A stretch of 64,000 bases of DNA, from NCBI GenBank assembly GCA_951799445.1, contig OX637288.1, positions 28,499,288 through 28,563,287 on the forward strand. Direction: 5' to 3'. The stretch comes from Pseudisothecium myosuroides. Taxonomy: Eukaryota > Streptophyta > Bryopsida > Hypnales > Lembophyllaceae. Below, piece after piece: positions 11,753 to 23,900 of the stretch (position 1 is the stretch's first letter; each line of letters begins with the position of its first letter). The notes beneath the pieces are model-generated. The model was not told the DNA's origin, searched no databases, and was given only the letters and a program-made list of their open reading frames with translations. Position numbers and translations under genes: made by a program.

Positions 11753-11829
11753 GTTACATTTTTGTCACATTGAGTACTTAATTCATGCCACTATATGTAC
11801 TTAATCTTATTTTGCATATAGTTAAGACC
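11753..11829 (+). repeat. Direct repeat, copy 2 (77 bp)
   Basis: This is the partner of 10417-10493, lying 24 bases beyond the right TTAA of the inserted element. Confidence 0.7.
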
Positions 11830-12942
11830 CATAATTGAAACTTTAATGTTATCGGTCTTATCTAGTGTTATTTTTAGGAATTTAAAAAAAATTCTTTGGT
11901 AGTAACAACAAAATCCATTATGTAGCCATTTTTGGAGAGAAAACATTTTTTATCTACAAATTTGTACTTTATTCATCCAAATTTGATTCATTTGATCCAT
12001 ATTTTAACAATTATCATCCATCATTTGGCACAAAAATTTATTTTTTGGATCCAAAGTGAGTTTTGAAAAAAATCACTCCAAAAATTTGCCTTTGGGCAAA
12101 ATTTGGCTAGTAAAAAACACATTAGACTCTTCCTTTCTCTTCATTGTCATTCAAAACTTGTCATAGCATCAAATCTTATTTATATTGAGATTATGATGGA
12201 TGGTTGATATTGGAAAGTGGTGTGATGAGGTTATTTTTGTCCCTCTCAAAATTAAATATTTTCAATTGTTGTGAATATATATAGAAGGGACAAATGGTCT
12301 TATCAGTACTTTGAAGAAAGAAGAATTGTGGTTTGCACAATTTGATCATGAACAGAGGGGAAAAGGATCTAGTACTTTCAAGAAAGAAAAGTCGTGGTTT
12401 GCACAATTTGATAATGTAAGTTGCAAAAGTGGGAATTATGAGGCTTAGCACACCTTCATAGATTTGAAAACTTCATTTAAACCTTTAATGCAAAGATTAT
12501 TCTCTTGATGTGAAATTTTATAAAATATATAATCAAAACCTTCAATAAATTAATGCAGAATGATGTGTTTTGTAATCAAAGTCTTTTGAGAAATAGTATG
12601 GATGTGATGTGAGTTTTAGGTTTTGAATTATGAATCACATCTATGTGGTTAGATTTACAATTGCTATCACCAATATTTATAAATATGATTTGATCCTTAA
12701 ACGTTCATGTACAAACAAACCTTATTATATTGGGTGCATTTTCTTTCTTTGACTCTAAAAGGACAAGACTTCTCATCTTGCGAAATACTTATGTATTTTA
12801 ACCCTGAAAAGACACAAGACCTATCACTACGGTAGCCAAAAAATGATCTAATTACTTATTGGACATTTTTTGTTCAAAATCACTTTACAATGTTAAAAGC
12901 TATTTTAACCCCAATGTATGGAGGGAACTATGGCCAAATTAA
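11830..12942. other. Repeat relics without genes
   Basis: Fragments of the 'ggatgaa' dispersed repeat appear in reverse orientation at about 11880-12110. An unpaired TTAACCCTGAAAAGAC end at about 12799 is followed by 'acaagacctatcacta'. The same phrase recurs at about 60895, so it is part of another dispersed repeat. Confidence 0.4.
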
Positions 12943-13787
12943 CCCCTAAAATACCAAAGTCCCCTCGGGGGACACTTGGAAATTTGGGCAGGCTTGTGTG
13001 ACCTCAAATTTCGACCTAATTTTTTGAAACTTTTTTATGAAGATAGGAAATCACATTAGCTTTTTAAAAATATAATTTTTTTCAATCGAGGCCTGGGAGC
13101 AAAAGTTATGTCATTCGAAGTCTTAAAAGTAGTTTGGTGAGCAAAAAAAAATGAATTTTTTAATTTTTTTCTAAGAGATTATGTTTTTGTCTACATTTTA
13201 AGCTTTGATTCATTCTATTTGGGCTAATAATGAGAAAGTTATGAACAATCTCAAAAATACAATTTTCAAAAAAATTCAATTTTTTTTTTGATAGGGTCAA
13301 GTTTGTTTGCAAGAAGAGTCTCACAATTGGGCTTATGATGTTTCAATTCTATCTTAGAGCTATTAACAATTAGTGTTTTATTCAATCTCGGACCTATTTC
13401 TACTTAACAATTTTCTTATATGTAAAAATCAAGTTTTGACATTCTAAATTTTCTTTTCTTAACTCTCAACTCAAATTTTCAACATAAATTTTTTTAACTT
13501 TATGTTGTGTAGTGCAAAAAAAATCTACAAATGGCCATCAAATTCATCTGAAATTGCAAGCCACAATTCAAAAAAAAAAAAATTTCCCAACTTTAAATGC
13601 TAATATCTTCCAATTGGTACGGTCAAACTTCTTGAAATTTTTACCACATGATCTGAGACAAATTAAGTATAAGATCCTACGGTTAGATTCTAAAAAAAAA
13701 TGTTTTTATTGTTTTTTTGAGTGATCGCAACAGAAATGGCAATTTTCAGTGGTTCTGGAGCCAGAAAATGCCTTAGTATTTCAGGAG
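12943..13787. mobile_element. TTAA-flanked element, subfamily shared with 35530 (845 bp)
   Basis: The element is flanked by TTAA at 12939-12942 and 13788-13791. Ends are CCCCTAAAATACCAAAG and, inverted, CTCCTGAAATACTAAGG. The first 700 bases align with 35530-36265, sharing 'ttttgaaacttttttat', 'gagcaaaagttat' and 'gtttcaat(t/c)c(t/c)atcttagag'. The subterminal 'aagatcctacggtta' motif also occurs, inverted, in the elements at 3639 and 10799. Confidence 0.75.
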
Positions 13788-13791
13788 TTAA

Positions 13792-14520
13792 TAGCTAATG
13801 TAGATTGTTCTCTTTCCATGAAGGAAGAGAAGAATAATGATTAATTATAGCGCGGTCCTCAAGGCAATTGTGGTGCATTTTGATTAGCTGCAAGATTCTC
13901 AATATTACAAACACCTCTTGGTCAATTTTGTTTTCAGCCCATGGTCAGAAATAGCAAGCCCTATATCACCGGTATGGGAGGAATAGAATCTTTTGCTGAA
14001 AAATTCATAGTAATTATATTTTGAAAAAATAAAAATTTGAAAAATTATGGAAACCTTCCGAACTGTACTTCTGTACATGAAAAAAATTTCCCACTAAAGA
14101 AACCCACCTTGCAAATGGTCAAACCTGCTTAAGTTGGAAATGGGTTGCGTCCCTTAATTCACTCTTGGAATTTTAGGTGGAAAGGGGAGGTCTTCTACAT
14201 TAGTTGGATCTTTGATGAGGGCTCTTGGTTTTTTTTGAGCAAATGATTCATATGGTACCGAAAAGGATGATTTCCACAGTGAGCAGCCTTTAGAAAGATG
14301 CTTTCCTATTTCCAGGGTAGTAAACCAAAAATTACAGGATTTTTGGATGAGTAGATGCATTCTTTGTTTCTACAATTTGCTTGAAAGTCAAACATTGGAT
14401 ACTTTTAGTCCTCACTACCATTGCAGGGTGAAAAAACTGTAAAAAAAACCCAGATCCCCAATAGAAAACTATGAATATTGGCTTTTTTGGCTCAAATGTC
14501 TCCCCTAACACTGCATCCTC
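13792..14520. other. Intergenic DNA with a TTAA-subfamily fragment
   Basis: The segment 14240-14292 ('aaatgattca...ggatgatttccacagt') matches the ends of the elements at 19213 and 46710. It is a truncated relic. No gene is seen. Confidence 0.5.
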
Positions 14521-15068
14521 AAGGTAGTCCGCGTCCCAAGTGCTCTCGTTTTTCGCCGTTGCCTGAAATGCGGGGCCCCAAAAAAATTTAAAAATTTAAA
14601 ACTAAAAATCCACGTCGGAACACGACGACATTTCACTCAGACCGCAGTCAACCCAACTGTCACCGACGGCGACTGTCGACACTGCAGTCTCTGAATTTCC
14701 GACGCGCATCGCTGTGAATTACTGGTCCTCCCACTTGCACTATGACACTTAACCGCCATCGCCGAGACTCTGACAGCAAAATTCTTCACTTCAATCCCAC
14801 TTTCAAGCACCAGCAACAACTCTAGCTTCTCCCGGCGATCACATGCATTGGCAACAACTCCATTAACACTTACAGCGAATGCGCGAAAGCAATTCATTTC
14901 TGAGCAAATTGCGACTCGAGAATCAAGCCAGTGTGAAAGTTTTGAAGAAGTTTGGAGCAGTTTGAAGACATTTGCAGAAGATCGAAAAAATTTACACTAG
15001 ATTCGAAGAAACTTGTGAGAGGCTTAAAGAAATTTATTTGCTGCAGGGCGAAGAAATCAGGTTGCACG
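14521..15068 (+). promoter_or_regulatory. Upstream and leader region of the C2-domain gene
   Basis: Base composition rises in G+C from about 14520. The last 130 bases are purine-rich with repeated 'gaagaaattt'-like phrases. An in-frame TTG at 14952 would extend the protein by 39 residues of repetitive, Lys-rich sequence. I regard this as untranslated leader because the C2 domain begins immediately after the ATG at 15069. Confidence 0.4.
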
Positions 15069-16484
15069 ATGGGAATGCAACGAGAACTGGAGATCACCGT
15101 CCTGTCCGCGACGAATTTGAAGCGGCGCTGCCGCTTCGGCACGACCAAACCCTCTTACGCTGTCCTGTGGGTCGACTCCCATTCCAAGGCTCCCACACAT
15201 ATTGCAAAGCACGGCCCCTGGGGGATCAACACCCCGGTCAACACCTCCTGGAACTCCGTAATTCGGATGCTATGCAGAGAGTCTCTGTTTGGGACTGCGG
15301 CCAAAGCCAAGCTCGTCATTGAGGTTTTCGACGAATTGAAGGTGGTAGCGAACGGCCATGTGTTGCTCTCCGAATTGAAATCGAATCTGGTGTGGGGGAA
15401 CTCCTCCGGGGAGTCGTCTTGGAGTGAGCCGAAGCGCATGACATTGGACATTCGAAAGTTTCGGACCGGGAGTTACCAGAAGGAGAAGGTGATTGGGAGT
15501 GTGGACATTCAAGTGAGGGTGGGGAGAAGGGCTGCGAATCAAATTGCGGACGGGGAGGTGGGCACTGTGATCTACTACAAGGGATCGCCAATCCAGGTAA
15601 GGCAACTGAATTCCGACTACACTTTTGGGAACTTTCAGTTTGCGGAAGCGTTCAGGGTTTAGATTGCTTGGAGAAGAGTGAATTTGGGGACAATTGTTGG
15701 ACATTTAAACTGCGAATTGGAAAATTTCCGATCCCAGAAGCTGTTGATTGCTTGGACAGGCGCAAAGCCTTGGACAATTGTTGGACATTTGAGCTCTGAA
15801 TTGGCAAATTTCAGATCGTAGAAGCGATTGAATGCTTGGACAGGCACAAAGTTTGGACAATTGTTGGACATTTGAACTGCGAATTGGGAAATTTCCGATC
15901 GCAGAAGCTGTTGATTGCTTGGACAAGCACAATATCCTGGACAATTGTTGGACATTTGAACTGTGAATTGGCAAATTTCCGATCGCAGAAGCGATTGAAT
16001 GTTTGAACAGGTGCAAATGCTTCGACAATTGTTGGGCATTTGAACTGTAAATTGGCAAATTTTAGATCGCAGAAGCGATTGATTGCTTGAACAAGTACAA
16101 ATGTTTGGACAATTGTTGGGCATTTGAACTGTGAATTGGCAAGTTTTCCAATCACGGAAGTGGTTTAGTGTTTAGATTGCTTAGACAAGTGCAAATTTTT
16201 GAAGACATTTGAGCTGAGAATTCACAATTGAATGGAGGTTTCCTGACTTATACCGTGTTCATGATGAGCAGCTGGAGGGAGACGAGTTCGTGCCTCGGGA
16301 TTTTGAGAATTTCGAAGAGAAATCCCCCGCGCCCTTGATTCGAAAGGCGGAGACAGAAGTGGGAGAGGTCCCCGTATACTACCAGCACGCGTATGTGGAG
16401 AAGCCGAAGTCAGTTTGGAGAGGGATCAACGACAGCCGAGGGGACGGAAGGATGGGGATTCTTGCCTTGGGAGCTTTCATTTAA
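15069..16484 (+). CDS. C2-domain protein, SRC2/BAP-like
   Basis: Exon 1 (15069-15596, 176 codons) carries a C2 domain almost from the start: ELEITVLSATNLK opens the first strand and KLVIEVFDE and IGSVDIQVRVG are later strands. Single-C2 plant proteins of this kind (SRC2, BAP) bind membranes, often with calcium, in stress signalling. Several usual calcium-binding aspartates are not evident, so calcium dependence is doubtful. A strong donor (CAG then GTAAGG) ends exon 1. Exon 2 most likely starts after the CAG at 16269-16271, which keeps the frame and adds a 70-residue tail containing VPVYYQHAYVEKP, giving 246 residues in all. If the intron is retained, the protein stops at 15662 with 197 residues. 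The intron holds an 84-bp tandem array. The second exon assignment is an inference. Confidence 0.7.
15659..16200 (+). repeat. 84-bp tandem repeat array in the C2-gene intron
   Basis: Six units are recognised by 'caattgttgg' at 15691, 15775, 15858, 15942, 16026 and 16110. The spacing is 84, 83, 84, 84 and 84. A degenerate seventh unit follows. Each unit contains 'gacatttgaactg', 'gaattgg(c/g)aaatttccgatcg' and 'cagaagc'. Because 84 is a multiple of three, the minus strand stays open in several frames across the array. These are periodicity artefacts, not genes. Confidence 0.9.
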
Positions 16485-16515
16485 AACACCCCAAACCGTC
16501 AATTCAGCATATTAA

Positions 16516-18836
16516 CCCCTAAGCGGGTCGACGTCCAGTTTTTGGACGACGCACAGAAGAGGTTCGCTGTATCTCGCAGGCTGTGACGTCTTTTCATCCA
16601 TCGTTTTTTCTGGAGAGAGGTGCAACAGTTCCCTACTGGAAATAGAAAAGTCCTCTCCCAAATACGACTTGAGTATTTTTGGATAAATGGGAAAGGCGAG
16701 AGGTGTTCAGAAATGTGGAAATTTTCCTCTGCCCACTGTTGAGAGCAATCAAGTTACAGAAAATATGGAAGTTTTTTTTCCGTTCGTGGTCAGCGGCTGA
16801 TTTTACAACAGTTGTACGTCTGCTTCCGTCACTGCGCTTGAATAATTTTTCTTATAATATTAAACTATTATAGCGGTACGGCAATGTGTGAAGAAAGTGT
16901 AGGCGGCAAGGCAAAACAAGATCACACTTATCACTTTCCAGTGAGTGTCCATTTCGAATTCTAAACTGAGACATTGCCGGCTGCCTGCTCAATCGCTGCT
17001 CTACAAGAACTTCAAATTCTTGTCATCATCGGGACACGCTGAAACAACTGAAGTACATTCTGAGACTCGTATGTTGTTTCAATCTTACTTTACAAAAAAT
17101 CGACTCAAGCTGAGTGAGTGTGCTCGGACCTTAGAATTGTTTGAACGATGATATATATACGCAGTTAGCCTAGAGCTTCATAACGGTGCAAGCCATGTTT
17201 GAGAAATCATCTAAGTGTGATCCAAGCTGTAAATTGTCTTGATCTAGATCTCATGCCGTCCGCAGTTGCACTTTCTTGTGCACTGGGCTCTTTTATTTGA
17301 GCAATTTCTAAATTACACTCGCTCATTGTTTTGAATTGATCCGTGACCTATGAAGATCAACTCTCAATGCGTGCTTCATGACAGCTCTTTTCACATGTAC
17401 AATCCTGCCCTTCGCATATATGTTGGGCAGCCACGTTGTTTGGAACCCATCACTAAGAAGACAAGAGGGAAGTCTAGCTTGATTGAGAATTTGGAAGTAC
17501 AATGAATTCAAAAGACCAGGAAAATAATTAAGAGTCTGGCACAAGTAATCTCATTCACGTATACTTTTGTTTACATACTTGTGCTCAAAATTAGTACATT
17601 GATATCAGACTATCTGTTTCAGTTTATCAAGTTCTCTACCAAGCAAGTATCAGTGCAGAAATTATTTTTTGAGCAACCGGGCTGAACCTAAGTTAAGGTT
17701 ATGTTCAAATGTCACTTTGGCAACTTTCCACATCGATACATGGGAAACCTGAGATCTACTCCGGTCCAAAGTTTTAGGGGCTCATGCATTGCACTTGAAC
17801 TATGTCAAACTTCTGGCGTTGTGGCAGATGGTTTCCAGAATATGCTCATGAAATGAAACGTATGTCAATCTTGTTAGATTGGCGCGATTCTCAAACCAAA
17901 AATTGTGACATATGTGTACATAAAGATTTCAAACCTAGAATGAGTATGAATTTATGTTTGGAAGTGCCAAAGTATTGAAATTCTGCCAATTTGACGAAAT
18001 TGACGAGTAAGAATGTACAGAGCTCACAGCATTCTGTGCTCCATTTTGACAAGTAGCTAGTAAGAATTCAGTGATTGCTACGCGTTTTGAATTCTGAACT
18101 TCTCTGTCTCAGTCACAGGAGAGTAAGATTCTAGAGCAGCCAAGGCGGTGCGTGTCTCATGCGAAACGAAACGGAAGTGCTGCAACATTCCTGTGCTATC
18201 GCCATTGACGATGGCATTCTCGTCCTCACATTCCTTACCGGCAGCCGTATTATATGGCCACAGGTGACGTCAGGTACGACGAAGTGAAATCAGCTTCCTT
18301 TGTCTCATTAGCGGGGGGCAGCGTTTACATGTATTGACGGTCACCTGGGCAGGCCGGTCCTGAAGACCCTTTTTTTCATTGGTCATGTTGACAACTCAGC
18401 ATGCAACTGCCCGAACATGCCTTCATCTTCTACAGTCACTGACTGGTACTAATTGCAAGCTCTCCATCTCCCAAACGATTCACTCTTTCCGTGCTCAGTG
18501 AGTTGGTTGCGATAGTAGACATCACGCACTCCAATGTGCATATTTTTCGAAATTTTTGTAGACCTCTGACGTCCATCCAAAATGAAGGTGCACGAACATG
18601 GAAGACCCTGCCCGTGCTAATCAACGCTGTTCACTTTGTAGTCAAACATTATAATCTCTGAATCGGTAAACCATTTCAAGCTGTTCCTTCTTCTAATCTA
18701 TTGCAGTGACGCATGAAGTGAAGATCATACGGTTCATTTCTGACCCGCTTTATTCGTGTACTCAACTGAGGACCTCAAAGATTTACATGTTTTCCCACTG
18801 CTTCCATGCTTCTCCAAGACTCCGTCCACTAAAGGG
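16516..18836. mobile_element. Possible 2.3-kb TTAA-bounded element
   Basis: TTAA at 16512-16515 is followed by CCCCTAAGCGGGTCGACGTC. The right boundary, read inverted, is CCCTTTAGTGGACGGAGTC before TTAA at 18837-18840. The ends resemble each other only loosely. The interior has higher G+C than neighbouring elements and no long open frame. It could be a different TTAA subfamily or chance pairing of two relic ends. Confidence 0.35.
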
Positions 18837-18840
18837 TTAA

Positions 18841-19208
18841 GCAATTCAGCAATTCAGCATAGTTGGAGGGACCTTTTCCTAAAAATTATAATTTTTTGTA
18901 GTATTAGCGAGTGAAAATCATGAAAATTCAAAAAAAAATATAGATTTTTTTTGATGTGGTATGTAAATTCTATGATTTTTCAAAGTGTTGGTTCCCTAAA
19001 TCACTGAAACTGCGACATAGGTGGACCTAAAACTGAAATCTGCAAGAATCACTAGTTAGCGAATGAGAGTTAGGTATGTGTCCTTCAAATGCATCACCGA
19101 ATTAGAGTTAAACACTTCAAGGATACACTAATGAGAAGTCTAGGGATAGATTTAGTGACAACCTAAGGTACAAGAATGGGAACATGGACGCTAATGGATG
19201 TTTCTACC
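18841..19208. other. Intergenic DNA, nothing recognised
   Basis: No gene or repeat is supported in this interval. Confidence 0.5.
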
Positions 19209-19212
19209 TTAA

Positions 19213-19809
19213 CCCTTAAATGACGCCACAATGGTTTTTCATCTAATCATTAGAGAAAATTTGGACTCTCGAGAAGGTTGCTAAGAAGTGCCAAAAGAAA
19301 CCCCCAAAAGACATTATTTTTGGCCGTGCAATAACTATTCCCTATAGCTGTTCATCTTGGTACACTCAATTGTTAGACCATTGATTCTCGATTCTTCAAT
19401 GACAGTTAAACAAAGCCATTGCAAGTACCCTCCTCTAACAATTGCGGAATAGGAAATGGAGATATATTCCTTGACAGTCCCGATATTCACATTAGGTGAA
19501 TCTATTTTTTTGTCAGAGATTTTGTCCTTTCAGTAGCTCGGTAGGGCTCTAAAATTAAATTGGCTTGTCAAACCCTAGCAGCCCTCTGGAGAGTCCAAAT
19601 TTTTTTCTAATGGAATGACAACCCCGATGACAACAAATCTTTCTATGTAGGACAAAAGTGCATTTATTCATCTTTATAATTTTGTACAAGACATGGGGAG
19701 ATCTTGCATAGGAGTTAGACCTCCAATGAATATATATTTTTTAAAGCAGATGATGTTACACAATACCAAATGGGATGATTTCCACAGTCACCAGCCCGAT
19801 GTTTAAGGG
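19213..19809. mobile_element. TTAA-type element, CCCTTAAA subfamily (597 bp)
   Basis: The left flank is TTAA (19209-19212) and the right flank is TTAG (19810-19813). Ends are CCCTTAAATGACGCCAC and, inverted, CCCTTAAACATCGGGCTGG. The right 200 bases match, inverted, 46710-46900: 'gctggtgactgtggaaatca', 'gatctcccc' versus 'gacctcccc', and 'gcacttttgt'. This establishes a repeat family distinct from the CCCCTAAA copies. Confidence 0.65.
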
Positions 19810-19989
19810 TTAGTGCGGCATTTAATTTTGGCAAATTTTTACTAAATCTTACCAAAATTCACATTGATTTTGGTTGTTGATTATTAATACAATTGAAAAA
19901 AATAAAGGTAAAATCTAGGTGAAATTGTCAAAAACATCCCCAAGAGATATAAAATTCATCAATTTTTAGATGGAGTTTACTATTTGGGA

Positions 19990-19997
19990 TGGTATAA

Positions 19998-20028
<31 letters not shown>

Positions 20029-20085
20029 AATACCATTATTTTATTATTATACTATAAAATAATAATAATAATATTATACATGTAA
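19990..20085. repeat. Low-complexity A+T tract
   Basis: A run of imperfect TAA/TTA repeats that can fold on itself. No further feature is recognised. Confidence 0.7.
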
Positions 20086-20971
20086 CACCCTAATTATCTA
20101 CTTTGTGAATTTCAATGTAGACTATACCAATTTATTGGACAACCAATTGTGTACCCATACTAAATAATCATTTTGGTCTACTACCATCAATTGATACAAA
20201 ACCTATTTTTCACAGATTGTCTCACATTTTGGGTGTTTTCTCGGTTTATACAAATGTTAGGAACACCTTTCAATATTTCACTCACACTGCCTTCAAAAAG
20301 CATGTAGTGAAACCTCAACCTACCCAAGAGATAGGAAATGCCACTATAAATTGGTTGTATAGAAAAACTATAATTTTCTAACTTCACCTTCAAACACTAA
20401 ACTTATTGAATATGGAACTTTTCAAAATAGGGGGTTGGAATCTCCATGATCCATAAGTGATGAAAGGAAGGGCTTTACTTGAAGGTTATAAATTGTGATA
20501 TTGAGCAATGAATACTAGCAGGAGCACCCAACCTGGTGAGATGGTGTAGCTTGGACCATGATTGTGCTTGAAGTCCTTCTGCTTATAATTTTTATGAATA
20601 TCAAATCTCATAATGTGAATTGAAGGCTATTTGATTTCACATCATAATTCAAGCATGTTCTTCTTCTTCAAACGATACAAACATGCAAAAACAAAATATA
20701 GTTAAAATCACCAAAAATCAATTCAAGAAAACTTGCCTATGATGGCACGATATACAAGCACCTACAAGTTATGTCCCTTATGAACTTCATCAAGCCTCAC
20801 ATGCCTAAGTTGATCTTTGTCTGGATCTTTGCAATTACACCTACTCATTAGAAATGCAAAGGCCCAAGAAAACACTCCATTATAGGTCTCAAAATAAGTG
20901 CAACATTATACAACTACATCAAACTCCAAAGAGCCTCCTAAATCCTTGTTGCAGTTAGCATTCATGCCCAA
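20086..20971. other. 3' flank of the minus-strand receptor kinase
   Basis: No gene is seen. The part nearest 20971 is probably the 3' untranslated region of the neighbouring minus-strand gene. Confidence 0.45.
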
Positions 20972-23900
20972 CTAGGGAGCCACATCCCCGAGCATTTTTA
21001 CCACCTCACGCATTGAGGGACGACTTGTAGGCATGTGATTAGTACACAACATCCCTACTTGTAAGACTTGAACCATCTCACTTTGTGAACTCGTCCCACA
21101 CTTGGAGTCTAAAATCTCATACAACCCTTTTGGTGTCAACACTCTATTATGAACCCATTGCACCAAATTTGGTCCATCCATGCCCTCCAATGGGTTTGAA
21201 GCACGTTTCCCAGTCACAAGCTCCATCAATACAACGCCAAAGATATAGATATCAATTTTCTCTGTCACTCGTGTCCCAAACGAGTATTCTACACCCAACA
21301 TCCCAACCTCAGTTACAATATAAGAAATCACCCATTGCAACTTAGAATGACAATTGACCAACTCCACATATCCAAAAATTCCACTAACCACTACAAGCAT
21401 AGCTATAGATGGATAAATCCAATTCTTCACCTGGAGGGATGTAGCCCACTGAGCCAGTAATTGAAGACAAGTCAAGCGATGTTGTTGGATCTACCATTCT
21501 CGCAATCCCAAAATCAGCCAAGCGTGCTTCATAATCCAAGTCCACCAAAATGTTATTGGACTTCACATCCCGGTGAAGGATTTGTGGAGAGCAATCGTGG
21601 TGCAAATACTCCAATCCCTACCAACATAGAAAATACAAAATCTGATAGTTATTCTCCAGGCACCCACATGCACACAATTGTCTCCCAAGCAATTCTGTCA
21701 AGTAAAAAATGGAGTATTCACAAATTCTAACTTAGGAGCATGAAGGATGGGCCATAGTGACAAACCGCAGCAGCCCCCACAGATATTTTGTAGCGTATTT
21801 CCCAAGGGATTGGGCTTGCCTTGGGGCCATGCAACAAATCTCCCAAGCTACCATTGGGCATGTACTCATACACCAAAAGGTTGTTGTCGCCCTTGGTACA
21901 ACTACACAAAAGCTTCACAATGTGCCAATGACAAATGTTGGCCACTGTCTTCAACTATCCCCCATCCATGCAAGCAAACCCCATATGCATCAATGGTCAA
22001 ATTTCCACATGAATAACTCAATATTTGCAAAAAACTGCATCTATACCTTGGCAACCAATCTTAGAAAGTAATGGAGGACTTTATGAACCTCGGTTCCGAA
22101 GCCATGATCACATTGCCCCTCCTCTTTCTTCACATTCCAAAGTTTCTTCACAGCCACCATCTCACCATCACTTAGTGTGACCTTGTACACTTGGCCCGAA
22201 CCCCCAGCTCCGATCAGATTTTCTTCTTTCAAGGCCGTGACCACATCCGTGTAGTACACTTTATTGTGAAATGACGTCAATGTCCACAAGTTTTCCTCCT
22301 CAGGCAAGTGCAAAATGTCCCGCCGTAAAATGCAGCCAATGCATCTTTTGAAATAGAGAACCAACACCACCAACACCATAGTACCAAACACCCCCACCAA
22401 CACCATCCATGCTTGCTTCCTTCCCCCCTTGGATGCCAAGCCATGGGCGGATGAATTGGAGCCACAAGAGCCCTCCATGCATAAGTGCGGATTTCCAGTG
22501 AAATTCACCATTACAAACGTTGCACCATTTCCCTCCATCGGAATGACCCCCGACAAGTTGTTGAAGGCCACATTCAATGTTTGCAAATTCACCATATTGA
22601 ACATGCCTGTAGGAATGGTTCCCATGATGTCGTTCTCCGAGACATATAAAATGCTCAATTTGTTGACGTGGATCAACTCGTTGGGAATGATGCCGTCCAG
22701 ATGGTTCCCAGAAAGGTCCAGTTGAAACAGCTCAGAGCAATTGCCCAGGCTGGCAGGAATGGCACCATGGAATGAATTAGCACCCAATACAAGCTGCATC
22801 AAGCTCGACAAGTTTCCCAGCAGGGGAGTGAGGGTTTTGTTGAACCCGTTCGAGTTGGCCTGAAACTTGACCAAGCTGGTCTGTCCAATCCTTGTAGGAA
22901 TGGGGCCTGAAAATTGATTGTCTTGCACAAACAAGATGGAGAGAGACTTTGCGCTTCCGATGCTGGCGTCCATAATTCCGTTCAGACGGTTCCCACTCAA
23001 TTGCATCCTCATCAAGTTGGTGCCTCTCCACAATCCTGCAGGCACTGGTCCCTCCAGCTGGTTGCCATCTAATCGCAATATGCTCAAGTTCGTACAATTG
23101 CCATATGTGTCAGGAATCATACCGGTTAGTCTGTTTTCATATAATCCAAGGAATTTCAAACTCACATTGTTGCCCCAACAAAGATACGGAGGCATAGGAC
23201 CTTCAAAGAGGTTGTGCCCCAAGTCCACCCACTGAAGCAAAGTATTCCTCCCGAGATCATATGGGATTTCACCAGTTAGTTGGTTTCGGTAGAGACGAAG
23301 TTCAAATAACTGATCCAAATTGGTAATTTCAAAAGGAATCAGTCCGCTTAAATTATTTACACTCAAATCAAGTGAACTAAGAAGTGACAGGCTCCCCCAA
23401 ATGGGTGGAATCTGTCCACTCAGATTATTGTTTCCTAAGTTGAGGTATGTGAGAAGCGTTAGATTTCCTAGACTGGTCGGAATCTCTCCACTAAAGTTGT
23501 TGATCCCAATGTCAAGCCAAGTCAAGCTATCCCTCAGACTTACTAGGCCTGCCAAATCTCCACTCAAGCCATTAGAGAAAGCAATTACTTGCCAAAGCCT
23601 GGTGCACTGCAATAGAGAGCTTGGAAGAGGACCCATCAACTTATTTGAATAAAGCCACAATACCGTCAAATTAGGCATGTTTCCAAATATGTCTGGAATG
23701 TGGCCGCTCAGTGAGTTGTTAGCCAAATCGAGTTCTTCCAGATGTGACAGAGTCTCAAAAGAGGGAATGGGGCCCATGATGTGGCACCTCTCAAGATTAA
23801 GAGTCCTCAACTTTGTCAACGTCAATAGCTCTGTTGGAAATAGAGATGGTGGAAAATTCACACCGTGCAAGCAAAGATCCTCTAAGCTCGGGGGGGTCAC

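Noticed and set aside
14952..15068. N-terminal extension of the C2 protein from position 14952
   Set aside because: The codon there is TTG and the extension is low-complexity and Lys-rich. The ATG at 15069 sits directly before the C2 domain.
15659..16155. Long minus-strand open frames with repeated 28-residue units
   Set aside because: They arise because the plus-strand 84-bp tandem unit is a multiple of three and lacks stops on the other strand. They lie in an intron and show no protein-like composition.
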